Assembly: GCA_947650365.1 (NCBI GenBank)
Contig: OX393552.1
Location: forward strand, 23,781,981-23,845,980
Direction of reading: 5' to 3'
Origin: Chamaelirium japonicum
Taxonomy: Eukaryota; Streptophyta; Magnoliopsida; Liliales; Melanthiaceae
Length of the DNA: 64,000 nt
Part shown: positions 9,826 through 22,530 of the stretch, in pieces
Position numbering within the stretch: the stretch's first letter is position 1
Layout of the letters: the number at the start of each line of letters is the position of its first letter
Notes under the pieces: model-generated
Databases searched by the model: none
What the model saw: the letters and a program-made list of their open reading frames with translations, nothing else
Told to the model about the DNA's origin: nothing
Program-made: the position numbers and the translations under genes

Positions 9826-12800
9826 ATTTTAATAATAGTAAACATTTATTTAATTATAAAATAATTGAAATAATTTAAATATTTTAATAATTAACTTTTA
9901 TTAAAATAATAATTTTATTTAATTATCTAGTTATTTAATAGAATTTATTATTTTATTTATTTATTAATTATTATAATATTAAATAATCATATTATGTACC
10001 TATTTAATGGTTTAAAATATTAAATAAAGAAGTAATAATTTAATTATATAATTTAATTTATTTTATTAGTTATTTCTTTAATTATTATTATTTTTTAAAT
10101 TAATTTAACTAATTTATTAAATAATAAATTGTTAAAATAATAAAATAATTAATTATTTCATATTTTATTATTTAATAAGTAATTAATGAAAATATTTCAT
10201 TAATTACCATTAATGAAATAATTATTATAATTTTTATTTAATTATTTTATGAAATAATTTATTAATTTCATTATTTCTTTAATAAAGTAATATAATAATA
10301 TAATAACTAATTCCTTATTATTTTTTTAAAAATCTATTATTTAAAAAAATATTTTATTATTTCTATATTCACATAATTCACTAATTATTTATATAATAAG
10401 TAAATAGTTATTGAATTAATATTTTATATTATTATTTAATAAAATAATTAATTTTTTGATATATTTAATTTAATTTTTTATAATTTATTTAAATAATTTG
10501 TTAATTATTTCATTACATTATTATTTAAGTTAATTATTATTTATTTAACTATAAAATTATTTAATAATTAAATTATTTTTTTGTTTAAGTACTTAATCTA
10601 TTTAATATATTTCTTTGCTAAATAAATTATAACATATTTAAATAATTAACTAATTATTTAATTATTTCAAAAAAATATTATTTAAATAATTCTTTATATA
10701 ATTATCTAAGTAATGAAATTCTAACTTTATAATTATTTCCTTAAATAATTATTCAAAAACTAATTTAAATAATAAAATAATAATCTTATTACATAATAAT
10801 TTAGTTATGTAATTATTAAATAAATTATTTTAATATTTTCAAAAAATATAATTTATTTAATTTATTATTTATTTAACTATGAAATTATTTAATAATTAAA
10901 TTATTTTTTTGTTTAAGTAAGTATTCCATTTAATATATTTCTTTACTAAAATGTTTTTAAATATTTAACTAATTAAATAAATATTCACTTATTTTGAAAA
11001 ATTATTATTGAAACTATTCTTTATATCATTATTTAATTAATGAAATTCTAATTTTATAATTATTTCAATAAATAATTATTTAATAATTTATATCAATAGT
11101 AATCTAATAATTTTATTACATAATAATTTAGGTATGTAATTATTAATTAAATTATTATATTATTTCAAAAAATTATTAATTAATATAATTTATTCTTAAA
11201 ATTATTACATAAATATTTAAAAAATATAATACATAAATTTATTTTGTTAAAATATTATATAATTATATAATGGAATTATTTTATTAGAATATAATAATAA
11301 TATAAAGAAATAATTTATTTTCTAAAATAATTAAATTATTATTTGATATCATTATTCCATAAATTATAATTAATCTAATATTTTTATTATTTACTTATTG
11401 AATAATTCGATAATGATAATTGAATTATTTCATTATTGAATTATTCAATAAGTAAATAATATAGATATTTCATTATTTATAATTTATGGAATAATGATTC
11501 AAATAATTATTTAATTATTTAATAAAATATTTTAATAATTCCATTATTTCTTAATGTTATTTATATTTTATATTAAAATAATTCAATTATACAATTATTT
11601 AATATTTAAATAAAATAATTTAAGTATTTTATTATTTAAATAGTGATGAAATAATTTAAAGTATAAATTATATTAATAAATAATTTTTGAAATTCATAAA
11701 ATAATTTAATCAATATTTACAAAAATAAATTATTATATAATACAATTTTTAGATTATCATTTAAATAAATTATTAAATAATTATTTATTTATATAACTAA
11801 AATATTATAATTTAGTTATTTAGATAATTAAATATAGAATTATTTAAATAATTAAATATTTATTCAATTATTGAGATATTTAAAAACTTAATTAGTGAAG
11901 ATATATATCAAATAGATTATTTACTTAAAAAAATCAATATTTTTATTATTAAAAAATTTCATTTTTAAATAAATAATAATTTCATTATATAATTAATTTA
12001 TTATATTAGTTATTTTTTTAATTATTACTATCTTTTTAATTAATTTAATTAGTTTATTAAATAATAAATTAGAGAAATAATAAAATAATTAATTAATTCA
12101 TTATTTTATTATTTAATATGTAATTAATGAAAATATTTAATTAATTACCATTAATAAAATAATTTTTATAATTTTTATTTAATTATATTATAAAATATTT
12201 GATTAATTTAATTATTTATTTCATAAAGTAATAAAATAATATAATAACTAATTATTTATAATTTATAATTTAATAAAATAATTTGTGAATTATTTCATTA
12301 CATAATAATTTAATTAAATTATTATTTATTTAACTATAAAATTATTTAATAATTAAATTATTTTTTTGTTTAAGTAAATAATCTATTTAATATATTACTT
12401 TACTAAATAAGTTTTGAAATATTTAAATAATTCTTTTTATAATTATCTAAATAATGAAATTAGCATTTAATAATTATTTTAATAAAATAATTTGTAAAAA
12501 ATTTATTTAATTGATAATACAATAATTTTATTATATAATAATTTAGTTATGTAATTATTAAATAAATTATTTTATTATTTGAAAAAATAATATTTTTTTA
12601 AATTATTCTTTTGCTTAAGTAAATAATCCATTTAATATATTTCTTTACTAAATAAGTTTTTAAATATTTAAATAATTGAATAATTATTCATTTATATAAA
12701 AAAATTATTATTGAAATAATTATTTATATAGTTATCTACTTAATAAAACTCTAATTTTACAGTTATATCAATAAATTATTATTTAATATTTTATTTAAAT

Positions 12801-13280
12801 AATAATCTAATAATTTTATTACATAATAATTTAGTTATGTAATTATTAATGAAATTATTTTATTATTTCAAAAAATTATTAATTAATATAATTTAATCTT
12901 TGAATTATTAATGAAATATTTAAAAAATAAAATAGTTAAATTTGTTTACTTAAATAATTTTATAGTTAAATAAATAATAATTTAAATAAAATATTATATA
13001 ATGAAATAAATAAAAAAATTTATTAAATTATGAGATATTAATTTAAATAACAAAAAAAAAATTATTTAATTAAGTAATAAAATAAGAAAATAATTTAATA
13101 ACTATTTACTTATTATTCAAATAATTAGTTAATTATTTGAATATATGAATAATAAAATATTTTTTTAAATAGCTTAATACTTTTATTAATAATTAAAGAA
13201 ATATTTATTGATTTTAATATTTAATTATTTAATTTATTTAACTATTTAATTTATTAAACTAATTAAATTAATTAAATAAA
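9826..13280. repeat. Composite AT-rich spacer P6, copy 1
   Basis: At 3.45 kb this is the longest spacer. The first part (to about 11965) is a palindrome centred at about 11423, with 11401-11415 paired to 11431-11445. A second left arm then begins without a module in between. It runs to about 12945, where it jumps to the outer end of a right arm with no centre. The left arm at 10541-10600 is repeated directly at about 10869, giving a 328-bp sub-repeat. No gene is seen. Confidence 0.8.
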
Positions 13281-13695
13281 AGGAAGTAAAGAAGGAAGAT
13301 GAGGCACACCCGAATTTTTTGCTTTAAAAAAATTTATATTTTTCTTTTAAAAAATTTAAAACATTACAACTGTTATGTGATCGTTCGATCGGATGACTAT
13401 TCACCGTCAGATCTCTCACATAGATTTGGGTTTCCTAAATAATACTTAGGCCCTAAGTAAACTTACCCTAAAAATAATATACAACCCCTTTAGGGTGGGG
13501 CATGTTTGACGGCTCTCTCTTTCTCCCATCTCACAATATGTTATCAACACGAATATATCAAGCCGAGCCAATCCGTGGCAAGAAAACGGAGAGAGAAACA
13601 AAGACAGAAGAGGGAGAAGAAGAGAGATGAGAATGGAGAAATAAACGAATAGAGAAGAAGTCCTGCCCCAGTCCATTGGCCATGGGTATAGGTTT
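13281..13695 (+). repeat. Module M4, copy 1 (3' truncated)
   Basis: Retains the GATCGTTCGATC dyad, the promoter region and the purine tract. The TATA box is changed (cctaaaaata near 13468) and the telo-box reads TTTGGGTTT. It ends at GGGTATAGGTTT and joins a palindrome left arm directly. Confidence 0.78.
13538..13630 (+). other. Possible 30-codon small ORF in M4
   Basis: Same frame as in M1, starting at ATG 13538 and ending at TGA 13630. Equivalents are at 32439-32531 and 51253-51345. An extra upstream ATG (gcatgtttgac) exists in this module, so this would not be the first start codon. Weak candidate. Confidence 0.12.
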
Positions 13696-14435
13696 AATTT
13701 ATTTCTTTACTAAATAAGTTTTTAAATATTTAAATAAATAAATAATTATTTATATAATTATCTAATTAATAAAATTCTAATTTTAAAATTATTTCAAAAC
13801 ATAGATTTTTAATAATTTATTTAAATCATAATATAATAATTTTATTATATAATAATTTAGTTATATAATTATTATTGAAATTAATTTATAATTTAAAAAA
13901 ATTATTAATTTATATAATTTATTCTTTAAATTATTACTTAAATATTTAAAAAATAAAATATTTTAATTTATTTTGTTAAAATATTATATAATTATATAAT
14001 GGAATTATATTATTATAATATAATAATAATAAAAAGATATAATTAAATTATTTAAATATTTTCTAAAATAATTAATAATTATTTGAATCATCATTTCATA
14101 AATTATAATTAATCAAATATTTGTATTATTTACTTATTGAATAATTCAATAATAATTATTGAATTATTTAATTATTGAATTATATAATAAGTAAATAATT
14201 AAAATATTTAATTAACTATAATTTATAGATAATTAAATATTAGTTAAAAAATTTAATTAACTATAATTTATAATAATAAAAAATTAACTATAATTTAATT
14301 AACTATAATTTATAATAATAAAAAATTAGTTAAAAAATTTTAATTATATAGATAATTAAATATTTCATTAATTATTTAATTTATTAATTTATTGAACTAT
14401 TTAATTTTTTAAAATAATGAAATTAATTAAATAAT
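13696..14435. repeat. AT-rich spacer P7 with short internal repeats, copy 1
   Basis: Palindrome remnant centred at about 14162. Most of the right arm is replaced by a local repeat at 14209-14340, in which AATTAACTATAATTTA occurs four times with AAAAAATTA spacers. No gene is seen. Confidence 0.78.
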
Positions 14436-14770
14436 ATGAAGTAAAGAAGTAAGATGAGGCACACCCGAATTTTTTGCTTTAAAAAATTTATATTTTTATT
14501 TAAAAAAATTTAAAACATTACAACTGTTATGAGATCGTTCGATTGGATGACTGTCCACTGTCGGAAGAAAACGAAGAGAGAAATAAAGGCAGAAGAGAGA
14601 GAAGATTAGATATGAGAATGGAAAAATAAACGAAGAGAGAAGAAATCATGCTCCAGTCCATTAGCCATGGATATACGTTTGAAGTAAAAAGTAATCTAAA
14701 TTCCAAAACGCCACTTCTCAATAGTATCATCTTAACGTTATTATGATTATCATTGAAATATTTCTATAAT
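14436..14770 (+). repeat. Module M5, copy 1 (internally deleted)
   Basis: The 5' end and 3' end of the module are present, but about 190 bases between GTCGGA (near 14560) and AGAAAACGAAG are missing. This removes the telo-box, TATA box and small-ORF start. The module begins ATGAAGTAAAG rather than AGGAAGTAAAG. Confidence 0.77.
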
Positions 14771-15195
14771 TTTTTTAATAATAGTAATTATTTATTTAAT
14801 TATAAAATATTTTAAATAATAGAAATATTTTAATAATTAACTTTTTACTAAAATAATATTTTTATTTAATTATTTAATTATCTAGTTATTTAATGAAATT
14901 AATTATTTTATTTATTTAATAATTATTATATTATTAAATAATTAAATTATGTACCTATTTAATGGTTTAAAATATTAAATAAAGAAATAATGATTTAATT
15001 ATATAATTAATTTATTTTATTAGTTATTTATTTTATTATTATTATTTTTTAAATTAATTTAATTAATTCATGAAATAATAAAATGCTGAAATAATAAAAT
15101 AATTAGTTTAAATAATTAAATATTTCTTTAATTATTTAATTATTTAATTTATTTCATTATTTAATTTAATAAACTAATTAAATTAATTAAATAAT
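14771..15195. repeat. Collapsed AT-rich spacer between M5 and M6, copy 1
   Basis: Only 425 bp. The outer part of a left arm joins the outer part of a right arm near 15100. The palindrome centre and inner arms are missing, as in the second half of P6. Confidence 0.75.
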
Positions 15196-15340
15196 AGGAA
15201 GTAAAGAAGGAAGATGAGGCACACCCAAATTTTTTGCTTTAAAAAAATTTATTTTTTTCTTTTTAAAAAATTTAAAATATTATAACTGTTATGAGATCGT
15301 TCGATCGGATGACTGTCCACCGTCGGATCCCTCCCTTAGA

Positions 15341-15392
15341 TTAGGGTTTCCCATATAATACTTAGGCCATAAGTAAGCTTACCCTATAAATA
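15341..15392 (+). promoter_or_regulatory. Telo-box plus TATA core promoter in M6
   Basis: Perfect TTAGGGTTT followed 35 bases later by TATAAATA, the same spacing as in M1. A C/T-rich patch lies about 40 bases downstream. Equivalent sites lie at +18857 in copy 2 and +37716 in copy 3. Activity is inferred. Confidence 0.5.
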
Positions 15393-15451
15393 ATATACGA
15401 CCCCTTTAGGGTGGGGCACGTTTGACGGCTCTCTTTTTCCCATCTCATAAT

Positions 15452-15544
15452 ATGTTATTAACACGAACATATCGAGCCCAATCGACCCGTCGTAAGAAAA
15501 CAGAGAGAACAACGAAGACAAAAGAGAGAGAAGAAGAGAGATGA
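15452..15544 (+). other. Possible 30-codon small ORF in M6
   Basis: ATG 15452 to TGA 15544, 30 codons, with the same start and stop positions relative to the TATA box as the other modules. Equivalents are at 34309-34401 and 53168-53260. It has several replacement differences from M1, so conservation of length is the main argument. Confidence 0.14.
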
Positions 15545-15700
15545 GAATGGTGAAATAAACAAAGAGGGAAGAAGTCCTGCTCCAGTCCATTGGCCATGGG
15601 TATAGGTTTGAAGTAAGAAGTAATCTAAATTCCAAAAATCCACTTCTCAATAGTATCATCTCAACGTTACTATGATTATCATTGTAATATTTCTATAATT

Positions 15701-17896
15701 TTTTAAATAATAGTAATCATTTAATTATTTGATTATCTAGTTATTTATTGAAATTTGTTATTTTATTTATTTATTAATTATTATATTATTAAATAATTAA
15801 ATTATGTAACTATTTAATGGTTTAAAATATTAAATAAAGTAATAATGATTTAATTATATAATTAATTTATTTTATTAGTTATTTCTTTAATTATTATTAT
15901 TTTTTCAATTAATTTTATTAATTTATTAAATAATAAATTATTGAAATAATTATTGAATTAATTTTTTATTTAATTAACTAATAAAATAATTAATTTTTGA
16001 ATGTAATTTATTTAATTTTTTATAATTTAATAAAATAATTTTTTAATTATTCTGTTACATAATAATTTATTTAAACTATTATTTATTTAACTTTTAAATT
16101 ATTTAATAATAATTTTTTTTTGTTTAAGTAAATAATCAATTTAATATATTTTATTACTAAATAAGTTTTTAAATATTTAAACTATAGACTAATTATTTAA
16201 TTAGTTAAAAAAATTATAATTTAAATAATTCTTTATATAATTATCTAAATAATGAAATTATAATTTTATAATTATTTTAATAAATAATTATTCAAAAATT
16301 TATTGAAATGATAATATAATAATTTAATTACATATTAATTTAGTTATATAATTATTGATTAAATTATTTTATATTTCAAAAAATTATAATTTAATTAAAT
16401 TAAGATTTATTGAACTATGGAATAATTGAATAATTAAATTATTTTTTTGTTTCAGTAAATAATCAATTTAATATATTTACTAACTAAATAAGTTTTTAAT
16501 TATTTAAATAATTAAATAATTATTTACTTATTTCAAAAAATTATTATTTAAATAGTTCTTTGTATAATTATCTAATTATTGAAATTCTAATTTTATAATT
16601 TTTTGAAAAAATAATTATTTAATAATTTATTAAAATAATAATATTTTAATTTTTTTATATAATAATTTATTTATGTAGTAATTAAATAAATGATTTTATT
16701 ATTTCAAAAAATTATTAATTAATATAATTTATTTTTTTAGTGATTATTAAAATATTTAATAAATAAAATACTTAAATATATTTTATAAAAATATTGTATA
16801 ATTATATAATGGAATTATTTTATTAGAATATAAACATAACATAAAGAAATAATTGAATTATTCAAATATTTTATAAAATTATTAAATAATTTTTTGAATC
16901 ATTATTCCATAAATTATAATTAATCAAATATTTTTATTATCTACTTATTGAATAATTCAATAATGATTATTGAATTATTTTAATATTGAATTATTCAATA
17001 AGTAAATAATAAAAATATTTAATTAAATATAACTTATGGAATAAGGATTCAAATAATTATTTAATTAACTTATAAAATATTTAAATAATTTTATTATTTC
17101 TTTATGTTATTAATATTTTTTCATAGAATAATTCAATTATATAATTATATAATATTTTAATCAAATAATTTAATAATTTAATTATTTTATTATGTACTTA
17201 TTAATTTAAAGTATAAATTATATAAATTAATAAGGTTTTTTGAATAATAAAATAATTTAATCAATAATTACATAACTAAATTATTATGGAATAAAATTAT
17301 TATATTATCATTTAAACAAATTATAAAATAATTATTTATTTATATAACTAAAATATTAGAGTTTAATTATTTAGATAATTAAATAAATATTATTTAAATA
17401 ATTTTTTTTAAATAATTAAATCATTAGTCAATTATTGAAATATTTAAAAACTTAATTAGTGAAGAAATATATCAAATAGATTATTTACTTAAAAAAATAT
17501 ATTTTTATTATTAAATAATTTCATTTGTTAGATAAATAATAATTTAAATAAAATATTGTATAATGAAATAAATATAAAATTTTATTAAATTATGGGATAT
17601 TAATTGAAATAACTAAAAAAAATAATTATTTAATTAAATAATAAAATAAAACAATAATTTAATAACTATTTACGTATTATTTGAATAATTAGTTAATTAT
17701 TTGAATATATAAATATTAAAATATTTTTTTAAATAGTTTAATATTTTTTTTAATAATCAAAGAAATATTTATTGATTTTAATATTTAATTAATAAATAAT
17801 TTCATTATATAAATAATTAAATATTTCTTTAATTATTTAATTATATAATTTTTTTAACTATTTAATTTATTAAACTAATTAAATTAATTAAATAAT
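15701..17896. repeat. AT-rich palindromic spacer P8, copy 1
   Basis: One of the most complete palindromes at about 2.2 kb, centred at about 16973. Reading the right arm backwards from M7 as reverse complement reproduces the left arm's landmarks in order: a tcaaataattaactaatta block, then TTTAAGTAAATAATC, then ACATAATAATTTAGTTATG, then the AATTATATAATGGAATTATT block. The left arm also holds a direct repeat of about 327 bp (TGTTTAAGTA at 16121 and TGTTTCAGTA at 16448). No gene is seen. Confidence 0.87.
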
Positions 17897-18048
17897 AGAA
17901 AGTAAAGATGGAAGATGAGGCAAACCCAAATTTTTTTCTTTAAAAAAATATATTTTTCTTTAAAAAAATTTAAAATATTATAACTGTTATGGGATCATTC
18001 GATCGGATGACTGTCCACCGTCGGATCCCTCTCTTAGATTAGGGTTTC

Positions 18049-18090
18049 CCATATAATACTAAGGCCCTAAGTAAGCTTACCCTATAAATA
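18049..18090 (+). promoter_or_regulatory. Telo-box plus TATA core promoter in M7
   Basis: TTAGGGTTT and TATAAATA in the usual order, with a pyrimidine-rich stretch at about 18127-18145. Equivalent sites are at about 36907-36948 in copy 2 and 55766-55807 in copy 3. Activity is inferred. Confidence 0.48.
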
Positions 18091-18151
18091 ATATACGACT
18101 CCTTTAGGGTGGGGTATGTTTGACGGCTCTCTCATTCTCCCATCTCATAAT

Positions 18152-18244
18152 ATGTTATTAATACGAACTTATCGAGCCCAGTCGACCCGTCGCAAGAAAG
18201 CGGAGAGAGAAACGAAGACAAAAGAGACAGAAGAAGAAAGATGA
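18152..18244 (+). other. Possible 30-codon small ORF in M7
   Basis: ATG 18152 to TGA 18244, the same 30-codon frame. Equivalents are at 37010-37102 and 55869-55961. An upstream ATG (gtatgtttgac) is present. Weak candidate. Confidence 0.13.
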
Positions 18245-18390
18245 GAATGAAGAAATAAATGAAGAGAGAAAAAGTCATGCTCCAATCCATTGGCCATAGG
18301 TCTGAAGTAAGAAGTAATCTAAATTCCAAATCTCCACTTCTTAATAGTATTATCTCAACGTTATTATGATTATCATTGCAATATTTCTAT

Positions 18391-20862
18391 AATTTTTTTA
18401 ATAATAGTAATCGTTTATTTAATTATAAAATAAATTAACTAATTGAAATTTTTTAATATTTAACTTTTTATTAAAATAATAATTTTATTTAATTATTTAA
18501 TTATCTAGTTATTTAATGAAATTTATTATATATTTCATTTATTAATTATTATATTATTAAATAATTAAATTATTTAACTATTTAATGGTTTAAAATATGA
18601 AATAAAGAAATAATGATTTTATTATATAATTAATTTATTTTATTATTTATTTCTTTACTTATTATTATTTTTTAAAAGTATTTTATTAATTAATGAAATA
18701 ATAAATATTTAAAATAATAAAATAATTAATTATTTTATTATTCAATAAGTAATTAATGAAAATATTTAATTAATTATGTTTAATGAAATAATTATTAATT
18801 ATTAATTATAAATTATAAATTTTATTATTTTATAAAATATTTTATTAATTTAATTATTTATTAAATAAAGTAATAAAATAATATATTAATATAATAAATG
18901 ATTATTTATTATTTTAAAAAATAGATTATTTTAAAAAATATTTTATTATTTATATGATTAAATAATTAACTAATTATTTAAATAATAAGTAAATAGTTAT
19001 TGAATTAATTTTTTATGTTATTACTTCATGAAATAATTGATTTTTTGATGTATTTTATTTAATTTTTTATAATTTAATTAAATAATTTGTTATTTACTTC
19101 ATTAGATAATAATTTATTTAAATTTTTATTTATTTAACCATAAAATTAATTAATAATTAAATTATTTCTTATTTAAGTAAATAATCTATTTAATATATTT
19201 CTTTATAAAATTAGTTTTTAAATATTTAAATAATAGACTAATCTATTTAACTAAATTTTTTAAAATAATTTATTTATATATCAAATAGATTATTTACTTA
19301 AAAAATAAATATTTTTATTATTAAATAATTTCATAGGTAAATAAAAAATAAATTACAAAAAATATTTTATAATTAAATAAATATAAAATTTTATTAAATT
19401 ATGAGATATTAATTAAAATAACTGAAAAAAATAATTATTCAATTAAGTAATAAAATAAAACAATAATTTAATAATAATTTACTTATAATTTAAATAGATA
19501 GTTAATTATTTGAATATATAAATAATAAAATATTTTTTTAAAAAGCTTAATATTTTTTTTTATAATCAAATAAATAGTTATATAACTATTAATAATTTTA
19601 AAATAAATTTAGTTATAGAATTATTAATTAATTTAGTTAGATAATTACTTATTTGAAAAAATTATTATTTAAACAATTCTTTATATCATTATTTAATTAA
19701 AAAAAATTAATTTGATAATTATTTCAATAAAGAATTACTTAATAAATTATTTCAATAATAATTTAATAAGTTTATTATATTATAATTTAGTTATGTAATT
19801 ATTAATTAAATTATTGTATTATTTTAAAAAATTAATAAATAATATAATTTATTCTTAAAATTATTAATTAAATATTTTAAAAATAAAATACATAAATTTA
19901 TTTTGTTAAAATATTATATAATTATATAATGGAATTATTTTATTAGAATATAATAATAATATAAAGAAATAATAAAATTATTCAAATATTTTCTAAAATA
20001 ATTAAATATTATTTGATATTATTATTCTATAAATTATAATTAATCTAATATTTTAATTATTTACTTATGGAATAATTCAATAATGACAATTGAATTGTTT
20101 CATTATTGAATTATTCAATAACTAAATCATAAAAATATTTAATTAATTATAATTTATGGAATAATGATTCAAATAAATATTTAATAATTTTGAAAAATAT
20201 TTAAATAATTTCATTATTTCTTTATATTATTAATATTTTATAATAAAATAATTCATTTATATAATTATATAATATTTTAATCAAATAATTAAAGTATTTT
20301 ATTATTTAAATATTAACTTAATAATATAAAGTATAAATTATATTAATAAATAATTTTTGAAATTAATAAAATAATTTAATCAATAATTATATAACTAAAT
20401 TATTATATAATAAAATTAGTGAAAATATATAGATTATTTACTTAAAAAAATTAATATGTTTATTATTAAATAATATCATAGTTAAATAATTAATAATTTG
20501 AATAAATTATTATATAATTTATTTAATATAAAATATTATGAAATTATAAGATATTAATTGAAATAACTAAAAATAATATTTATTTAATTAAGTAATCAAA
20601 TAAAATAATAATGTAATATATATTTATTTATTATTTAAATAATTAGTTAATATTTGAAATATATGAATATGAAAATATTTCTTCAGTTAGATTTATAATT
20701 TTTTAATAATTAAATAAATATTTATTTATTTTAATATTTAATTAATAAATTATTAGTTTAAATTATTTAATTATATAGATAATTAAATATTTCATTAATT
20801 ATTTAAATTTTTAATTTATTTAACTATTTAATTTATTAAACTAATTAAATTAATTAAATAAT
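18391..20862. repeat. AT-rich palindromic spacer P1 (full length), unit 1/2 junction
   Basis: Complete P1 at about 2.47 kb, between M7 and M1, so module plus palindrome measures 2966 bp here. The centre is at about 20092 with the same nested dyad as at 1382. No gene is seen. Confidence 0.87.
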
Positions 20863-21370
20863 AGGAAGTAAAGAAGGAAGATGAGGCACACCCGAATTTT
20901 TGGCTTTAAAAAAATATATATTATTCTTTAAAGAAATTTAAAACATTACAAGTTTTATGAGATCGTTCGATCGGATGACTGTCCACCGTCGGATCTCTCC
21001 CATAGATTAGGGTTTCCCATATTATACTTAGGCCCTAAGTAAGCTTACTCTATAAATAATATACGACCCTTTAGGGTGTGGTACGTTTGACGGCTCTTTT
21101 TTTCTTTCATCTCAGAATATGTTATCAACACGAATATATCGAGTCCAAACGACCCATCGCAAGGAAACAGAAAGAGAAACGAAGATAGAAGAGAGAGAAG
21201 AAGAGAGATGAGAATGGAGAAATAAACAAAGAGAGAAGAAGTCCTGCTCCAGTCTATTGGCCACGGGTATAGGTTTGAAGTAAGAAGTAATCTAAATTCT
21301 AAAACTCCACTTCTCAATAGTATCATCTCAATGTTATTATGATTATCATTGTAATGTTTCTATAATTTTT
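20863..21370 (+). repeat. Promoter-bearing module M1, copy 2
   Basis: Essentially identical to 2153-2660, with telo-box, TATA box and small ORF (21119-21211) all kept. Confidence 0.8.
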
Positions 21371-22530
21371 TTAACAATATTAATCGTTTATTTACTTATA
21401 AAATAATTTAAATAATTAAAAAATTTTAATAATTAAGTTTTTATTAAAATAATTATTTTATTTAATTATTTAATTTTTTAATTATCTAGTTATTTAATGA
21501 AATTTATTATTTTATTTATTTATTAAAATTATTATTTCAAAAAATTATTCATTAATATAATTTACTCTTTCAATTATTAATTAAATATTTAAAAATAAAA
21601 TACTTAAATTTATTTAGTTAAAATATTATATAATTATATATTGGAATTATTTTATTCGAATAAAATAATAACATAAAGATATAATTTAATTATTCAAATA
21701 TTTTATTAAATAATTTAATAATTATTTGAATTATTATTCCATAAATTATAATTAATCCAATATTTTTATTATTTACTTATTAAATAATTCAATAATGATT
21801 ATTGAATTATTTTATTATTGAATTATTCAATAAGTAAATAATAAAAATATTTGATTAATTATAATTTATAGAATAATGATTCAAATAATTATTTAATTAT
21901 TGAATCAATAATTTATTCAAAAAAATTATTCGATTATCATTTAAATAAATTATTAAATTATTATTTATTTTTATAACTAAAATATTAGAATTTAATTATT
22001 TAGATAATGAAATAAAGAATTATTTAAATAATTAATTATTTAGTCATTTATTAAAATATTTAAAAACTTAATTAGTAAAGAAATATATCAAATAGATTAT
22101 TTACTTAAAATAATAAATATTTTCATTAGTAAATAATTTTATAGTAAAATAAGTAATAATTTAAATAAAATATTATATAATAAAATAAATAAAATTTATT
22201 AAATTATGAGATATTAATTGAAATAAGTTAAACTATTAATTATTTAATTAAGTAATAAAATAAGACAATAATTTAATAACTATTTACTTATTATTTAAAT
22301 AATTAGTTAATTATTTGAAAATATGAATTATAAAATATTTTTTAAATTGCTTAATATTTTTTTTAATAATCATTAAAATATTTATTGATTTTAATATTTA
22401 AATAATAAATAATTAGTATAAATAATTTAATTATATAGATAATTAAATATTTCTTTAATTATTTAATTATTTAATTATTTTATTTATATAACTATTTAAT
22501 TTATAAAACTAATTAAATTAATAATATAAT
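21371..22530. repeat. AT-rich palindromic spacer P2, copy 2
   Basis: Centre at about 21805. The right core half reads gaattattcaataag, which pairs better with the left half than the version in copies 1 and 4 (gaatttctcaataag). Confidence 0.8.

Larger units (their letters stand above)
15196..15700 (+). repeat. Promoter-bearing module M6, copy 1
   Basis: One of the best preserved modules. It has the dyad GATCGTTCGATC near 15296, telo-box TTAGGGTTT (15341-15349), TATAAATA (15385-15392), a TTTAGGG motif, a pyrimidine patch (about 15428-15446), a purine tract and the complete 3' segment. Confidence 0.82.
17897..18390 (+). repeat. Promoter-bearing module M7, copy 1
   Basis: Begins AGAAAGTAAAGATGGAAGATG. 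Telo-box TTAGGGTTT lies at 18049-18057 and TATAAATA at 18083-18090. A 6-base gap in the GGCCATAGGTCTGAAG segment distinguishes it from M6. Promoter, purine tract and 3' segment are otherwise complete. Confidence 0.82.
1..18711. repeat. Higher-order repeat unit, copy 1 (about 18.7 kb)
   Basis: First full unit of the tandem array; the start is set only by the window edge. The sequence from base 1 recurs at 18712, 37570 and 56429 with the same order of modules, spacers and satellite islands. This copy is about 147 bp shorter than copies 2 and 3. It lacks one 65-bp satellite monomer near 6717 and two at the 3' end of island B near 8380, but keeps 44 bp that copy 2 has lost in the M4-M5 spacer. 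In the first 7.6 kb it carries the same variants as copy 4 rather than copies 2 and 3. Confidence 0.97.

Noticed and set aside
14209-14340. Short AT repeat cluster in P7 as a separate minisatellite
   Set aside because: Only four copies of a 16-base motif within about 130 bp, in sequence of very low complexity. It looks like local slippage in a deleted palindrome arm.
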